A stretch of DNA of 61,988 nucleotides from Devosia sp. (lineage in GTDB: Bacteria > Pseudomonadota > Alphaproteobacteria > Rhizobiales > Devosiaceae), in assembly GCA_026126125.1 (NCBI GenBank), contig JAHCJW010000004.1:1-61988 (forward strand). The letters are read 5' to 3'. Below are positions 17,106-25,965 of the stretch, piece after piece (position 1 is the first letter of the stretch; each line of letters opens with the position of its first letter). The notes under the pieces are model-generated. The model saw only the letters and a list, made by a program, of their open reading frames with translations. It ran no database searches and was not told the origin of the DNA. Position numbers and translations under genes: made by a program.

Positions 17106-17995
17106 TTTTGTTCTCCCCGGTCGCGGAGCAGGGTGAACAATAGGACGATGACCACGATCAGCGACAGCATGAGGGTGACGGCCATAGCCGAGCCCAATCC
17201 GCCTTGGGCGCGTTCGATCCCGACACGGCGGATATGGTAGGTCATGACATTGGTCGAGTTGACTGGCCCGCCCTGGGTGATCAGGGCCACCGGCTCGAAC
17301 ACCTGCACCGCATTGATGACGGCGATGACGGCCGAGAACAGCAGCGTGTTGCGCAGCAGCGGCAGGGTGATTTTCCAGAATTGCATCCAGGCCGAGGCGC
17401 CATCGACCAGCGCCGCTTCATATAGGGAGCGCGGAATCTGGGTGAGCCCGGCCACCGCCAGCACGGTGAAATAGCCCACTTGCTGCCAGACATTGAGAAT
17501 GACGATGGAAACCAGAGCGGTTCTTGGCGAGGACAGCCAGGTCTGTGGCGGAATGCCGATCCAGCCCAGCATCTGGTTGATCGGCCCTTCGGTGGGCGAA
17601 TAGAGCTTGGACCACACCAGCGCGACGGCGATCATCGGTACCATATAGGTCGAGAACAGCACGGTGCGCAGCAGGATGCCGCCGGGGGCGAAGGTCTGGT
17701 GCACGAGCAGGCCCAGCATCACCGAGAGCGGCAGGATGAGGGCCACCGAGAGCAGCGTATAGATCGCCGTATTGCCGAAGGCGGCGCGGAAATCGCGGCC
17801 AATGGAGCTCGACCCCAAAAGATCGAAGAAATTGGCGAGACCCACGAAGGCGGCGGTTTCAAAGCCGGTTTGCGTCGACCATTGCGTGAACGAGAGGCCA
17901 ATGGTCAGCACCATGGGCACGAGAACGAATATGGCGATGAGCCCCGTAGCGGGCGCGAGCATGCCGATGGTCGAGCGAGTCTGGCTGCCTGTCAT
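17102..17995 (-). CDS. Sugar ABC transporter permease, MalF-type
   Basis: A 297-residue permease from ATG 17995; the frame is open for 38 more codons upstream, but those run across a hairpin and lack the character of a permease N-terminus. EAA loop YEAALVDGASAWMQFWKITL around residues 198-217. Partner of the following MalG-like subunit. It lies 67 bp after the binding-protein gene, with a strong hairpin in that gap. Confidence 0.9.
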   Translation of the reverse strand: MTGSQTRSTIGMLAPATGLIAIFVLVPMVLTIGLSFTQWSTQTGFETAAFVGLANFFDLLGSSSIGRDFRAAFGNTAIYTLLSVALILPLSVMLGLLVHQTFAPGGILLRTVLFSTYMVPMIAVALVWSKLYSPTEGPINQMLGWIGIPPQTWLSSPRTALVSIVILNVWQQVGYFTVLAVAGLTQIPRSLYEAALVDGASAWMQFWKITLPLLRNTLLFSAVIAVINAVQVFEPVALITQGGPVNSTNVMTYHIRRVGIERAQGGLGSAMAVTLMLSLIVVIVLLFTLLRDRGEQK

Positions 17996-18023
17996 CCGGA
18001 AAATCTGCTTGGGGATAAGAGAT

Positions 18024-18050
18024 GCGGGCGGGGCACGAGCCCCCGCCCGC
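18024..18050. terminator. Intercistronic hairpin after the binding-protein gene
   Basis: Perfect 10-bp arms GCGGGCGGGG (18024-18033) and CCCCGCCCGC (18041-18050) with a 7-nt loop and no T-run. In importer operons such hairpins stabilise the binding-protein mRNA or attenuate read-through, so receptor is made in excess over membrane subunits. Confidence 0.65.
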
Positions 18051-18062
18051 AAGGATGGATGA

Positions 18063-19348
18063 CTATTTGGCGTTACGCTCGAGGATTTCCGTGGCGTCCG
18101 CCTGGGCATTGGCCTGAGCTTCGGCGGCGGTCACCTGGCCGAACTGCAGCGCTTCCAGCGTCTGCTGCAGGGATTCGGAAAACTCCTGGCCGCCCAACAC
18201 CACCGGGAAGGGCTTTGCGTCAGACAATGTCTGCGTGTAGCCGAGAAGGAACGGATCGCTGGAGAGACGCTGGCCAAAGGCACCCACATCCGAGGTGCGC
18301 GAGGGCAGAATGCCCATGGACATCAGGATATCGCCCATCGCCGAAGCGCCGTTTTCGCCCGAATCCGGCCCATTAAGCCAGGAGAGGAATTTCCAGGCCG
18401 CTTCCCGTTCTTCGGGCGCGGCCTGGGCGTTGACCACGGTCATCCAGGAATAGGAAATCGAGCGGGCCGTGTCGCCCGATGGGCCGACCGGAATCGGCGC
18501 GGTGGCGATATCGGCGAAGGCGTCGCCCATACCGCCCTTGAGGGCCGATTCCCACCAATTGGCCATGATGATCATGCCGGTCTTGCCCGAAACGAAATTG
18601 TCGAGGAAGGGACCGGTTGTATTCGCGTCGGCGGTGGCCATGGCCGGATCGGAATAGCCTGAGGTGATCAGCTTTTCATAAAGCTCGAAGGTTTCCTTGG
18701 CCGCCTGGCTGTCGAGCACCGGCTTGCCATCGACGATCAGATCACCGCCATTGGATACGAGCAGCGAGGCAAAGGGATGGAGCACACCTGCAGCCCAGGA
18801 ATTGATCAGCCCGAACCCCTGCTGGCCCTTAGAGCTATCGGTCAGTTTTTCGGCGGCGGCAAGGAATTCGTCCCAGGTCTTGGGCGGCTCGGCAATGCCG
18901 GCCTCGGCAAAGAGGCGCTTGTTGTAATTGAGCGCATAGACGTCAATTTCGTTGGGAATGCCGTAGAGCGAACCGCCAACCGAGGCAGCGCTGACGACGC
19001 CCCCGGGCCAATTGGCCGTCGTGTCGCTGGCAATGGCTTCCGGCGCAGCGCTGACGAGGCTGTCACGCACCAGGTCCAAATCAGTGTCGTAGATGGCGAT
19101 GGTCGCGTTACTCCGCACCTCCAATCTGAGTGGAGGGCGGTCAGCAGATCACCAAAAGGTACGGCGCGGACGGTAATGCTGTCGCCGGCATTGGCGGCTT
19201 CATATTTGTCGATAGCAGCATCGAGCAGCGCCACCGTATCCGGGCCCCAATGCGTCAGAAACGAAATCTCGGCTGCCTGCGTCCCCACGCCGGTCGCCAT
19301 CATGAGCGCGCCAATTGTGGCCAGGTGCCATCCCTTGCATGCTTTCAT
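18063..19348 (-). pseudogene. Solute-binding protein gene with a frameshift near 19120-19135
   Basis: The first 80 or so codons (from ATG 19348) encode a signal peptide ending near GTQAAEIS and the N-terminal lobe up to AVPFGDLLTALHS. Reading then has to move to another frame to continue ATIAIYDTDLDLVRD through to the C-terminus at 18063. One missing base near CACTC/AGATTGG would restore a 428-residue receptor. The remainder (NYNKRLFAEAGI, GKTGMIIMANWWESAL, AAWKFLSWLNGPDSGENG) is intact with no further stops, so this is either a very recent lesion or a base-calling error. The rest of the operon looks functional. Confidence 0.75.
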
Positions 19349-19402
19349 TGTCGTTCTCCCATCCTCTTGCCAGCGGCTTCTCCAAACCCCTGCAAGGGAT
19401 AG

Positions 19403-19423
19403 TGTTATGACGTTATAATGACT
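19403..19423. promoter_or_regulatory. Candidate GntR operator upstream of the sugar operon
   Basis: On the minus strand this AT-rich block reads as two near-direct repeats, GTCATTATAAC then GTCATAACA, 55-75 bp before the binding-protein start and in an otherwise GC-rich gap. It is where an operator or -10 region for the operon would be expected. Confidence 0.35.
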
Positions 19424-19742
19424 ATGGCAATATGCTGTCTGTAAGGGTAACCGGACCCGGCCGGCAGGCGTGCGCGCAGGGAACGCCCTTGTGGCGGGCG
19501 GTTACTCCGGCCCATGCGTGGCCGTTACTGTGGGTAAGTCCTCTGGACGCAGTGGGGTCAGGAGAGACGACCGCCCCTACGCAATATCGCGGCGATGCCC
19601 TGTGCGGGCGAAAACGTGGCCTACAGCGTGGGAAAACATCGTACCACCACGCGCAGGGACGCTATCCGCACAACTCGGCCCCCGTGGTGCAGTTCAAAAA
19701 GGAGCGAGGCTGCTGCGTGGTCCAAGATGGAGCATGCCTCCA

Positions 19743-19796
19743 GAAAGTGGCAACCGGTTTCGGGAAACATGCGCAAAAACAAAGAGCTAAAGCGCC
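19743..19796. repeat. Short intergenic repeat resembling those common in Hyphomicrobiales
   Basis: GAAAGTGGCAACCGGTTT followed by CATGCGCAAAAACAAAGAG and CTAAAGCG resembles, from memory, a short intergenic element scattered in rhizobial and Mesorhizobium-like genomes. It lies in the 19349-19924 gap, where apart from the candidate operator I see no gene; a 150-codon open frame there has no ribosome site or recognisable protein. Confidence 0.45.
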
Positions 19797-19924
19797 TGGA
19801 GCCAATCTGAAAGAAACGCGACGCGCCTTAGTCTCGCCGCGGCCGCCTTGCTCACACACCCCATCACCCCAACATGACCATTGATGCCACTGCCGGTGAT
19901 CGCGACACAGATAGTGCCGGTTGT

Positions 19925-20782
19925 CTATCGTTTACGGGTTTCTTCCGCGAGGGGTACCATGACGAAATCGAAGACCGAGCGCCATTCGGTTTCGCCACCT
20001 GTACGCTCGAAAGGCGCGACCAGCGTTTCTTTGACCCCGAAGACCGTATCGTCAGCCAGATAGGGATCATCGCCAACGAATGTATGCGTGATGATCGTTT
20101 CATGCCCCGGAGCCGTCACCTTGAAGTGCATATGCGCCGGGCGGTAGGGATGCCGCCCCAGATGGCTCAGCATCTTGCCCACCGGCCCATCATCCGGGAT
20201 CGGATAGCTGACCGGCTTGACCCCGCGATACCGATAGGTGCCCTCCGGCCCGGTGAGAAAGCGACCGCGATTGTTCCACTTTGGCTGAATACCGGGCTGC
20301 TGCACATCGTAGAATCCATCGGCATTGTCGCACCAGACATCGACGCAAGCCCCTTCGAGCGGATAACCGTCGAGGTTGAGCACCCGGCCCTCGAAAGTGC
20401 AACTTTCGCCCTTGCCGTCGAGCGAGATATTCTCGCCCATTGCGCGGATCGGAGCCCCCTCAACATAGAACGGGCCGAAGACGGTGTTCTCGGTCGCCTT
20501 GGGCGGGCGGCGGTTGTTGATGGCATCGACCAGCATCGAGAAGCCCAGCGTATCGGACAACAGGATGAATTCCTGCCGCTCCGCTGAACAGATCTGGCCG
20601 GTCGCCGTGAGGAACTCGATGGCCACATCCCATTCCGCCTGGGTCAACTCCACCTCTTTGGCAAAGGCGTGCAGGTGCCGCACAAGGCTCGCCATGACCT
20701 GCCGCAGACGCGGATCGGCATGTTCACCCATACGGGCGTTCACGGCATCGGCCGAATGTTCTTCGGTGAAAAATTCCGCCAT
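19925..20782 (-). CDS. Hydroxyquinol 1,2-dioxygenase (intradiol ring cleavage)
   Basis: A 285-residue intradiol dioxygenase opening 1,2,4-trihydroxybenzene to maleylacetate. The N-terminal helical dimer domain (to about residue 95) is followed by the catalytic beta core. Fe(III) ligands are in GFYDVQQ (Tyr), VSYPIPDDGPVG (Tyr) and the pair of His in RPAHMHFKV. The TENTVFGPFYVEGAP segment and overall length favour hydroxyquinol over catechol enzymes. It is last in a four-gene minus-strand operon with an FAD hydroxylase and maleylacetate reductase, which fits that substrate. Confidence 0.9.
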   Translation of the reverse strand: MAEFFTEEHSADAVNARMGEHADPRLRQVMASLVRHLHAFAKEVELTQAEWDVAIEFLTATGQICSAERQEFILLSDTLGFSMLVDAINNRRPPKATENTVFGPFYVEGAPIRAMGENISLDGKGESCTFEGRVLNLDGYPLEGACVDVWCDNADGFYDVQQPGIQPKWNNRGRFLTGPEGTYRYRGVKPVSYPIPDDGPVGKMLSHLGRHPYRPAHMHFKVTAPGHETIITHTFVGDDPYLADDTVFGVKETLVAPFERTGGETEWRSVFDFVMVPLAEETRKR

Positions 20783-20812
20783 TGGGAGCCTCCCTGCAGT
20801 AACGACCGGGGT

Positions 20813-21889
20813 TCAGCGCGCAGTCAGGCGCGCGGCGAACCAGTCTGCGGCCAGTGTGGTCCGGTCGAAGCTGTGATTATAGATCGTGTGATCGCCCTCA
20901 GGCCATGTTTCCAGTGTGGCCTCGCCGGTGGCGGCATCGAGAAATGGCTGCTGGTCCGCCAGGTTGACCAGAGGATCGGCGCCGCCATGCAGAACCAGAA
21001 GCGGGCAATGGATGGGCATTGTCGCAGGCTCGAAACGCAGCCGCGCGAAATTGGCTTCGATGGCGTCGTGGTCCTCGGTGCCCAGCATTGCCGCCGATTG
21101 CTCGAAAGCCGAGCGGAAAGGCAATATGCCGGGCTTAGCGAAGGAACCGTTGACACAGCAGGCCACGATCCGGCTGTCATGCGCCGCCGTCCGCGCGGCG
21201 AAGAGCCCGCCATAGCTGTTGCCCCAGATCCCCGGCGCCCCCAGCGTCGGATCGTCAAGGATCGTGTCGACGCAGGCGCTGAAGGCGGCGTCGATATCTA
21301 CATCGAGATAAATCCCCTGTTCGATCCGGGTTTCGCCCTGTCCGGGGCCTTCGATCAGCAACGTCGCCAGGTTACGCCGGGCAAGCGCTTGCGCTATCGG
21401 CAGATAGGCAACGCCCCAACCGGTCTGGCCGCCGAACAGGATCACCGTTCCGTTGGCGCCCGATGTCGACGGGCGCAGCAGCCAGCCGATCAGATGCTTG
21501 TCCCCAAAGGAAATTTCGCGACGGCTGAAGGGCCGATCGCTGACTCGGGCAAGCGCTTGGCAGGCCCCCGTCAGTTCACGGTAGAGCATGCGTTTTTCGG
21601 GAATGTCGAAGTTGAAAGCCATCTGGGCGAAGACCAAAGCCGCGATGCCGCGCTGGCGCTCCTCCGAGGCGGAGAGGCACCGCCCCTCCGCCTCGGCGAG
21701 ATCGGCCCTGGCCAGCCGCACGCGACCGCGTTCCGCCGCGACCGCGTCCCAGGGTTCGCCCGCATTGCTACGGGCGAAAAGAGCGGTCGCGTCTGCGAAA
21801 TCCAGGCCATAGTCCAGCAGCCGGGGCATCGACATGGCCCGCTGGTGCGCGGCATTGGCCTTGGCGATGGCCGTCTGGTCATCCTGCAT
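20813..21889 (-). CDS. Alpha/beta hydrolase related to 2,6-dihydroxypseudooxynicotine hydrolase
   Basis: A 358-residue hydrolase with a helical N-terminal domain (about residues 1-120) and a C-terminal alpha/beta fold. Catalytic elements are the nucleophile elbow GNSYGG, an acid in HGGADPLV and the histidine in EGDHTIYNH. The layout matches the FrsA/2,6-dihydroxypseudooxynicotine hydrolase group, which splits carbon-carbon bonds of acyl-dihydroxyarenes. Its start overlaps the FAD hydroxylase stop (TAATG). In this operon it may release resorcinol from an acyl-resorcinol before hydroxylation. The substrate is inference. Confidence 0.75.
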   Translation of the reverse strand: MQDDQTAIAKANAAHQRAMSMPRLLDYGLDFADATALFARSNAGEPWDAVAAERGRVRLARADLAEAEGRCLSASEERQRGIAALVFAQMAFNFDIPEKRMLYRELTGACQALARVSDRPFSRREISFGDKHLIGWLLRPSTSGANGTVILFGGQTGWGVAYLPIAQALARRNLATLLIEGPGQGETRIEQGIYLDVDIDAAFSACVDTILDDPTLGAPGIWGNSYGGLFAARTAAHDSRIVACCVNGSFAKPGILPFRSAFEQSAAMLGTEDHDAIEANFARLRFEPATMPIHCPLLVLHGGADPLVNLADQQPFLDAATGEATLETWPEGDHTIYNHSFDRTTLAADWFAARLTAR

Positions 21890-23535
21890 TATGCGGCACT
21901 CACCTCAGATATTTTCAAGGGCCGATCGGCTTTCCAGCACAATTTGACGCGCAGTTCCTCTATCAAACCCGGCAATTGCGACAGCTCGGAAACGCCTCCG
22001 AAAAGCAGGAAATCAGGCCGCCGCAGATAGGCCGCAAAGCCGTTCTGCGAAAGGTATCGGAACTGATCGCCGTCGATATCCTGCATGATCTCGGAGTTTG
22101 TGTCAGCCTCATCCACCAAGATCCAGCGACAGCCAAGATCCTCCAGAAAAGCCTGCGCCGTCGCATCCAGCACAACAGAGGGGTCCTCTCGGCTGACGAT
22201 CAGGAAACCGTTGCCGAGCACATCATCCATCCGGCCCTCACGCCCGCCGACACGCACCCGCCCCTGCGGCGTCGGAGCGCCGGTGGCCGGATGCAGACCG
22301 CCATCGGCTTCGACATGAACCACCCCCGCCTCGACACGGGGAAATGCCGGCGGAGGCGGCATGTTGCCCGAACGGAACATCGTGTTCCGCGCCGCGACCT
22401 TTTCCAGGTCGTCCTCATTGGCCACCGCACCCAGCATGTTCGAGGTTTCGGTGATGACCGTCACATGGGGGCGACGCTCGGTCTCGTAGGTTTCCAATAG
22501 CGCGGGATCGGCTTTGCCCTTCAGCACCAGATCCAGCTTCCAGGCCAGATTTGCACCGTCCCGGATACCCGAGCAGGCTCCCTGCCCCATATAGGGCATC
22601 ATCGTATGTGCCGCATCACCGGCCAGAACGATATTGCCCTGCTTCCAGCTTTTGGCGATCGCCGGATCGAATGTATAAACCACGTTGCGGATCGGCTTCA
22701 CGTCGTCCAGCGTCAGGTCGTGCTGTTTCTTCAGCCAGGCCAGGCCGTTCTTGATGTCTTCCCAATGCGCGGTTTCCTCACCCGGCAGCAGCCGGACTTC
22801 GAAGCGCACGCGGGACTTGCCGATGGGGATGAACATATGTGCGCGGGCCGGATCGCAATAGATCGCGCCCTTGGTGAAGCGGTCACCCAGATCGCGGACA
22901 TATTCGGAGTCAAGGTTTAACCAGCGCTCATGCTTGCCATAGCTGAACCGCTCGATCCCCAGACTGCGCCGGGTAAAGCTGTTGGCCCCGTCCGCACCGA
23001 TTACGTAATCGACCTCGAAACTGCGTGTCTCTTCAGGTTGGTCGGATGCACCCTTCCAGGCGCCCTCCCAGGGTTGTGCCGAAACAGTGACGGTCCCGCC
23101 ATTCTGTTCGATCCCGTTGACCTGCCAGCCGCGCAGAAATTCGACATTGGGCAGCGACTGCGCCCGGAGATACATCGCTTCTTCGATTTCGGGCTGGAAA
23201 ATGGCTATATGGGCCGGAAAACCGCTGTTGTCGCCGCGCCAGTCCATGTCGATCAGCACATCACCCTGATCGTCATAGAAGAAGTACTGTTGCAGCGTCG
23301 AAGCATCGCGCAGGGCATGTTCAATGTCGCCTGCCGATTGCACCAGCCGCGCGGTCTCGCCGTCGATATGGGACAGGCGCGGCAAGCCATAGGCCTCGGG
23401 CCAGCGTTCGATAACGATCACGTTATGCCCGGCCTGCCCCAGCAGTGACGCGGCGGTCAGGCCAGTCGGGCCGCAGCCGATAATGGCGATGTTACGGCGA
23501 TAGTTGCCCGCTTGTGTTTCTTTAGGAATGTTCAT
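21889..23535 (-). CDS. FAD-dependent aromatic hydroxylase, likely resorcinol-type
   Basis: A 548-residue flavoprotein monooxygenase of the p-hydroxybenzoate hydroxylase group. I start it at ATG 23535, behind GGGAGAAG; about 93 upstream codons are open but not protein-like. FAD motifs are IIGCGPTGLTAASLLGQAG at the N-terminus, DYVIGADGANSFTRR mid-protein and LAGDAAHTMMPYMGQGACSG. A thioredoxin-like C-terminal domain extends beyond residue 400 as in MhpA and resorcinol hydroxylases. With the adjacent hydroxyquinol dioxygenase and maleylacetate reductase it most likely hydroxylates resorcinol to hydroxyquinol; a 3-hydroxyphenylpropionate hydroxylase is the alternative. Confidence 0.85.
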   Translation of the reverse strand: MNIPKETQAGNYRRNIAIIGCGPTGLTAASLLGQAGHNVIVIERWPEAYGLPRLSHIDGETARLVQSAGDIEHALRDASTLQQYFFYDDQGDVLIDMDWRGDNSGFPAHIAIFQPEIEEAMYLRAQSLPNVEFLRGWQVNGIEQNGGTVTVSAQPWEGAWKGASDQPEETRSFEVDYVIGADGANSFTRRSLGIERFSYGKHERWLNLDSEYVRDLGDRFTKGAIYCDPARAHMFIPIGKSRVRFEVRLLPGEETAHWEDIKNGLAWLKKQHDLTLDDVKPIRNVVYTFDPAIAKSWKQGNIVLAGDAAHTMMPYMGQGACSGIRDGANLAWKLDLVLKGKADPALLETYETERRPHVTVITETSNMLGAVANEDDLEKVAARNTMFRSGNMPPPPAFPRVEAGVVHVEADGGLHPATGAPTPQGRVRVGGREGRMDDVLGNGFLIVSREDPSVVLDATAQAFLEDLGCRWILVDEADTNSEIMQDIDGDQFRYLSQNGFAAYLRRPDFLLFGGVSELSQLPGLIEELRVKLCWKADRPLKISEVSAA

Positions 23536-23578
23536 GTCTTCTCCCTGAAATCTCGGTTGATATCGTACCCTGCAAGCT

Positions 23579-24646
23579 TCAGCCTCGTGGTCTCTCCCCC
23601 CTCCATGCGGCGTCGAGCAATGCGCGTATCCGATCACGATCGATCTGGCGCGGGTTCCAATAGGCGTTGCGGGTCGCAATCTCGGCGGCCCGGTCGAGGT
23701 CTGTTTCCGCCAGCCCGATGTCGCGCAGGGCGAGCGGCGACCCCAGATCCTTCGCGAAGTCGTAGAGCCCCTCACCCGCCGACGCTCGCCCCAGCATGGC
23801 TGCAAGCGGGGCAAGTTCCGCGCCCGCCGCTACCTCGTTGAAGCGGATCGCATGGGGCAGGACGATGGCATGGGTTTGGGCATGGGGCAGATCAAAAGAC
23901 CCGCCCAGAACGTGGCAAAGTTTGTGATGCAAAGACATGCCGACCTGCCCCAGAACCGTCCCGCACAGCCAGGCGCCGTAAAGCGCGCCAGCGCGCGCCG
24001 CCATGTCTCGTGGCGTCTGCTTCAGCACCGGCAGAGCCGTTACGAAGGCGCGCAGTCCTTCGACTGCCATCAATGTGGACATCGGGTTGCGGTCTTTGGC
24101 ATAAAGCGCCTCGGCGGCATGGGCCATGGCGTTCAGCCCACTGGTGAGGGTCATCGCATAGGGCAGGTCCTGACTAAGCTCAGGGTCGTAAATGACTGCC
24201 TCGGGCAGAACCGCATTATCGCGTAGGGTGGTCTTTTCGCCGCCCTGCGTCTGACCCAGGATCGGCGTCGCCTCCGACCCGGCATAGGTCGTGGGAATGG
24301 CGATCTGGGGAGTATCCAGACGATAGGCGATGGCCTTGCCGAGACCAACGGTCGAGCCGCCGCCGAAGGCCAGCGTGCAATCGGCGCCGCTGCTTCGCAT
24401 CACCCGCAGCGCCTCTTCAGTGGTCCCGACCGGTGTATGCATGACGGCCTTTGCAAAGACCCCCACCGAGAGCGGGCCAAGTGCGCTCGACAGGCGTTCG
24501 GCATCCTCTGCCTGCTGCGGCGTCGAGAGCACCAACACACGTTGGCAACCAAGCGCGGCAATTACTTCGGCCGCCCGGCTCAGCGCGCCGCGACCGAAAA
24601 CAATCTGCGCTGACGATCCCTGATAACTGAAATCCCGAATATCCAT
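23579..24646 (-). CDS. Maleylacetate reductase (iron-containing alcohol dehydrogenase family)
   Basis: A 355-residue enzyme reducing maleylacetate to 3-oxoadipate with NAD(P)H. ATG 24646 follows a perfect AAGGAGG; an in-frame start 10 codons earlier is less likely. It begins with DFSYQGSSAQIVFGRGAL and carries the nucleotide-binding DCTLAFGGGSTVGLGKAIA, AIPTTYAGSEATPILGQT and the metal-site region MSLHHKLCHVLGGSFDLPHA. First gene of the hydroxyquinol operon and divergent from the LysR gene 143 bp away. Confidence 0.9.
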   Translation of the reverse strand: MDIRDFSYQGSSAQIVFGRGALSRAAEVIAALGCQRVLVLSTPQQAEDAERLSSALGPLSVGVFAKAVMHTPVGTTEEALRVMRSSGADCTLAFGGGSTVGLGKAIAYRLDTPQIAIPTTYAGSEATPILGQTQGGEKTTLRDNAVLPEAVIYDPELSQDLPYAMTLTSGLNAMAHAAEALYAKDRNPMSTLMAVEGLRAFVTALPVLKQTPRDMAARAGALYGAWLCGTVLGQVGMSLHHKLCHVLGGSFDLPHAQTHAIVLPHAIRFNEVAAGAELAPLAAMLGRASAGEGLYDFAKDLGSPLALRDIGLAETDLDRAAEIATRNAYWNPRQIDRDRIRALLDAAWRGERPRG

Positions 24647-24789
24647 CCGGTCCTCCTTGATGGCGGAAGTAGCCAATTCTGCCGCCGCGTCGGCACGCGG
24701 CCTCCCCGCCGCTCAGTACGGAGTGTTTCTGCCAGATCGGGTGTGATATCATCAAATAATAAGAATGAGAGACAGCATACCGAATTGAT

Positions 24790-25719
24790 ATGAATATCGA
24801 GCCACGTCACCTTGTTCAGATCTGGGCCATCGTCGAAGCTGGCGGCATGACCGAGGCTGCGGCACTGGTCGGCGCCACACAGCCCGGCCTGTCACGCACT
24901 GTCGCTTTATTGGAGAAGCGGCTAAAGGAGCCGCTGTTCGTGCGCGGCCGCCGCCCGCTGGAGCCGACGCCGTTAGGACGCGATCTGGCCGAACAGGGAG
25001 CGGCGATCCGTCATGCGGTGCAGCGTGCACAAAACGCGATTGAAGCTTTTACCCGCGGCGAGCGCGGAACGGTACGGATCGGCGGCACGCCGTTCTTCAT
25101 GGACGCCCTGATCTCCTCGATGATCGGAGAATTCCAGAGGCGTCGGCCGAATGTGCGTGTTGCCCAGGCCTACGGCTATGCCGGTGACCTGGCAGAGAAA
25201 ATCCGGGCCGGGCAGTTAGACATGGCCATCTGTCCGATCACGGTTTTCGACGTGGAAAGCGATCTGAGCTTCGAAGAGATCTTGCCGGGGCGCAACGTCA
25301 TCGCCTGCCGTAGTGCCCACCCGCTTCTTCAAACCGGGCAGTTCCGCTCATCCGATGTGCTCAACTACTCCTGGATCGAACCACCGCCGGGCAGCCCGCT
25401 CAGCGCCGACCTGCAAACCGCGCTTATCGGGCTCGGTGCCGACCGCGTGCGGATCAGCTATTCCGGTGCATCCCTGGCCGGGATCCTGGAACATCTGCGC
25501 GCCTCCAACAGCCTGGCAGTGCTCCCGTTCGGCGTCGTCTTCGCACAGCGTCGGTTCGGTGAGATTGTCGAACTGCCACTCGCATTGGCCCATCCGCCGC
25601 GCTCGCTCGGGATATTGCAATCGGGCACGATGCCCCCCAGTCCAGCCGCGCTTCAGCTCAAGATGCATATCCTCGGGGAATTCTCTGTTCTCAAGGGCAA
25701 GATGGAGAAGAGCCCCTAA
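24790..25719 (+). CDS. LysR-family regulator of the hydroxyquinol operon
   Basis: A 309-residue LysR-type regulator. The N-terminal winged helix (HLVQIWAIVEAGGMTEAAAL, then ATQPGLSRTVALLEKRL) is followed by a substrate-binding domain starting GTVRIGGTPFF. It resembles GbpR/GstR-like members. Divergent transcription from maleylacetate reductase implies it activates that operon when a pathway intermediate binds. The 143-bp gap between them contains GATATCATC and AT-rich sequence where a LysR box would lie, but I could not fix a convincing T-N11-A site. The 246 bp after this gene show nothing. Confidence 0.9.
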   Translation: MNIEPRHLVQIWAIVEAGGMTEAAALVGATQPGLSRTVALLEKRLKEPLFVRGRRPLEPTPLGRDLAEQGAAIRHAVQRAQNAIEAFTRGERGTVRIGGTPFFMDALISSMIGEFQRRRPNVRVAQAYGYAGDLAEKIRAGQLDMAICPITVFDVESDLSFEEILPGRNVIACRSAHPLLQTGQFRSSDVLNYSWIEPPPGSPLSADLQTALIGLGADRVRISYSGASLAGILEHLRASNSLAVLPFGVVFAQRRFGEIVELPLALAHPPRSLGILQSGTMPPSPAALQLKMHILGEFSVLKGKMEKSP

Positions 25720-25965
25720 CCCGACGCCTTGCACGCGGCGCACGAAGCCATCATGGCAGGAGCGGTGGTCACGTTCTACTGGCGGGAGCAATTGATCGAC
25801 GCAGTATAGACGAAGCCTCAGAAAAATATGTGCCGGAGCCAAAGTTTGCTGCCGATTGGCAGTTGCGCACTCTTTCGAGCCAAACCGATTCAGAAACTCC
25901 CACAGGGCCGCCGCATAAGAGGCCAACTAAGCGCGATATAGATGCGGGAGCGAGTTTGCCATTTC

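Noticed and set aside
19432-19884. A 150-codon plus-strand frame in the gap before the hydroxyquinol dioxygenase
   Set aside because: No ribosome site, no recognisable protein; it runs through a likely intergenic repeat, and all three frames there look equally open.
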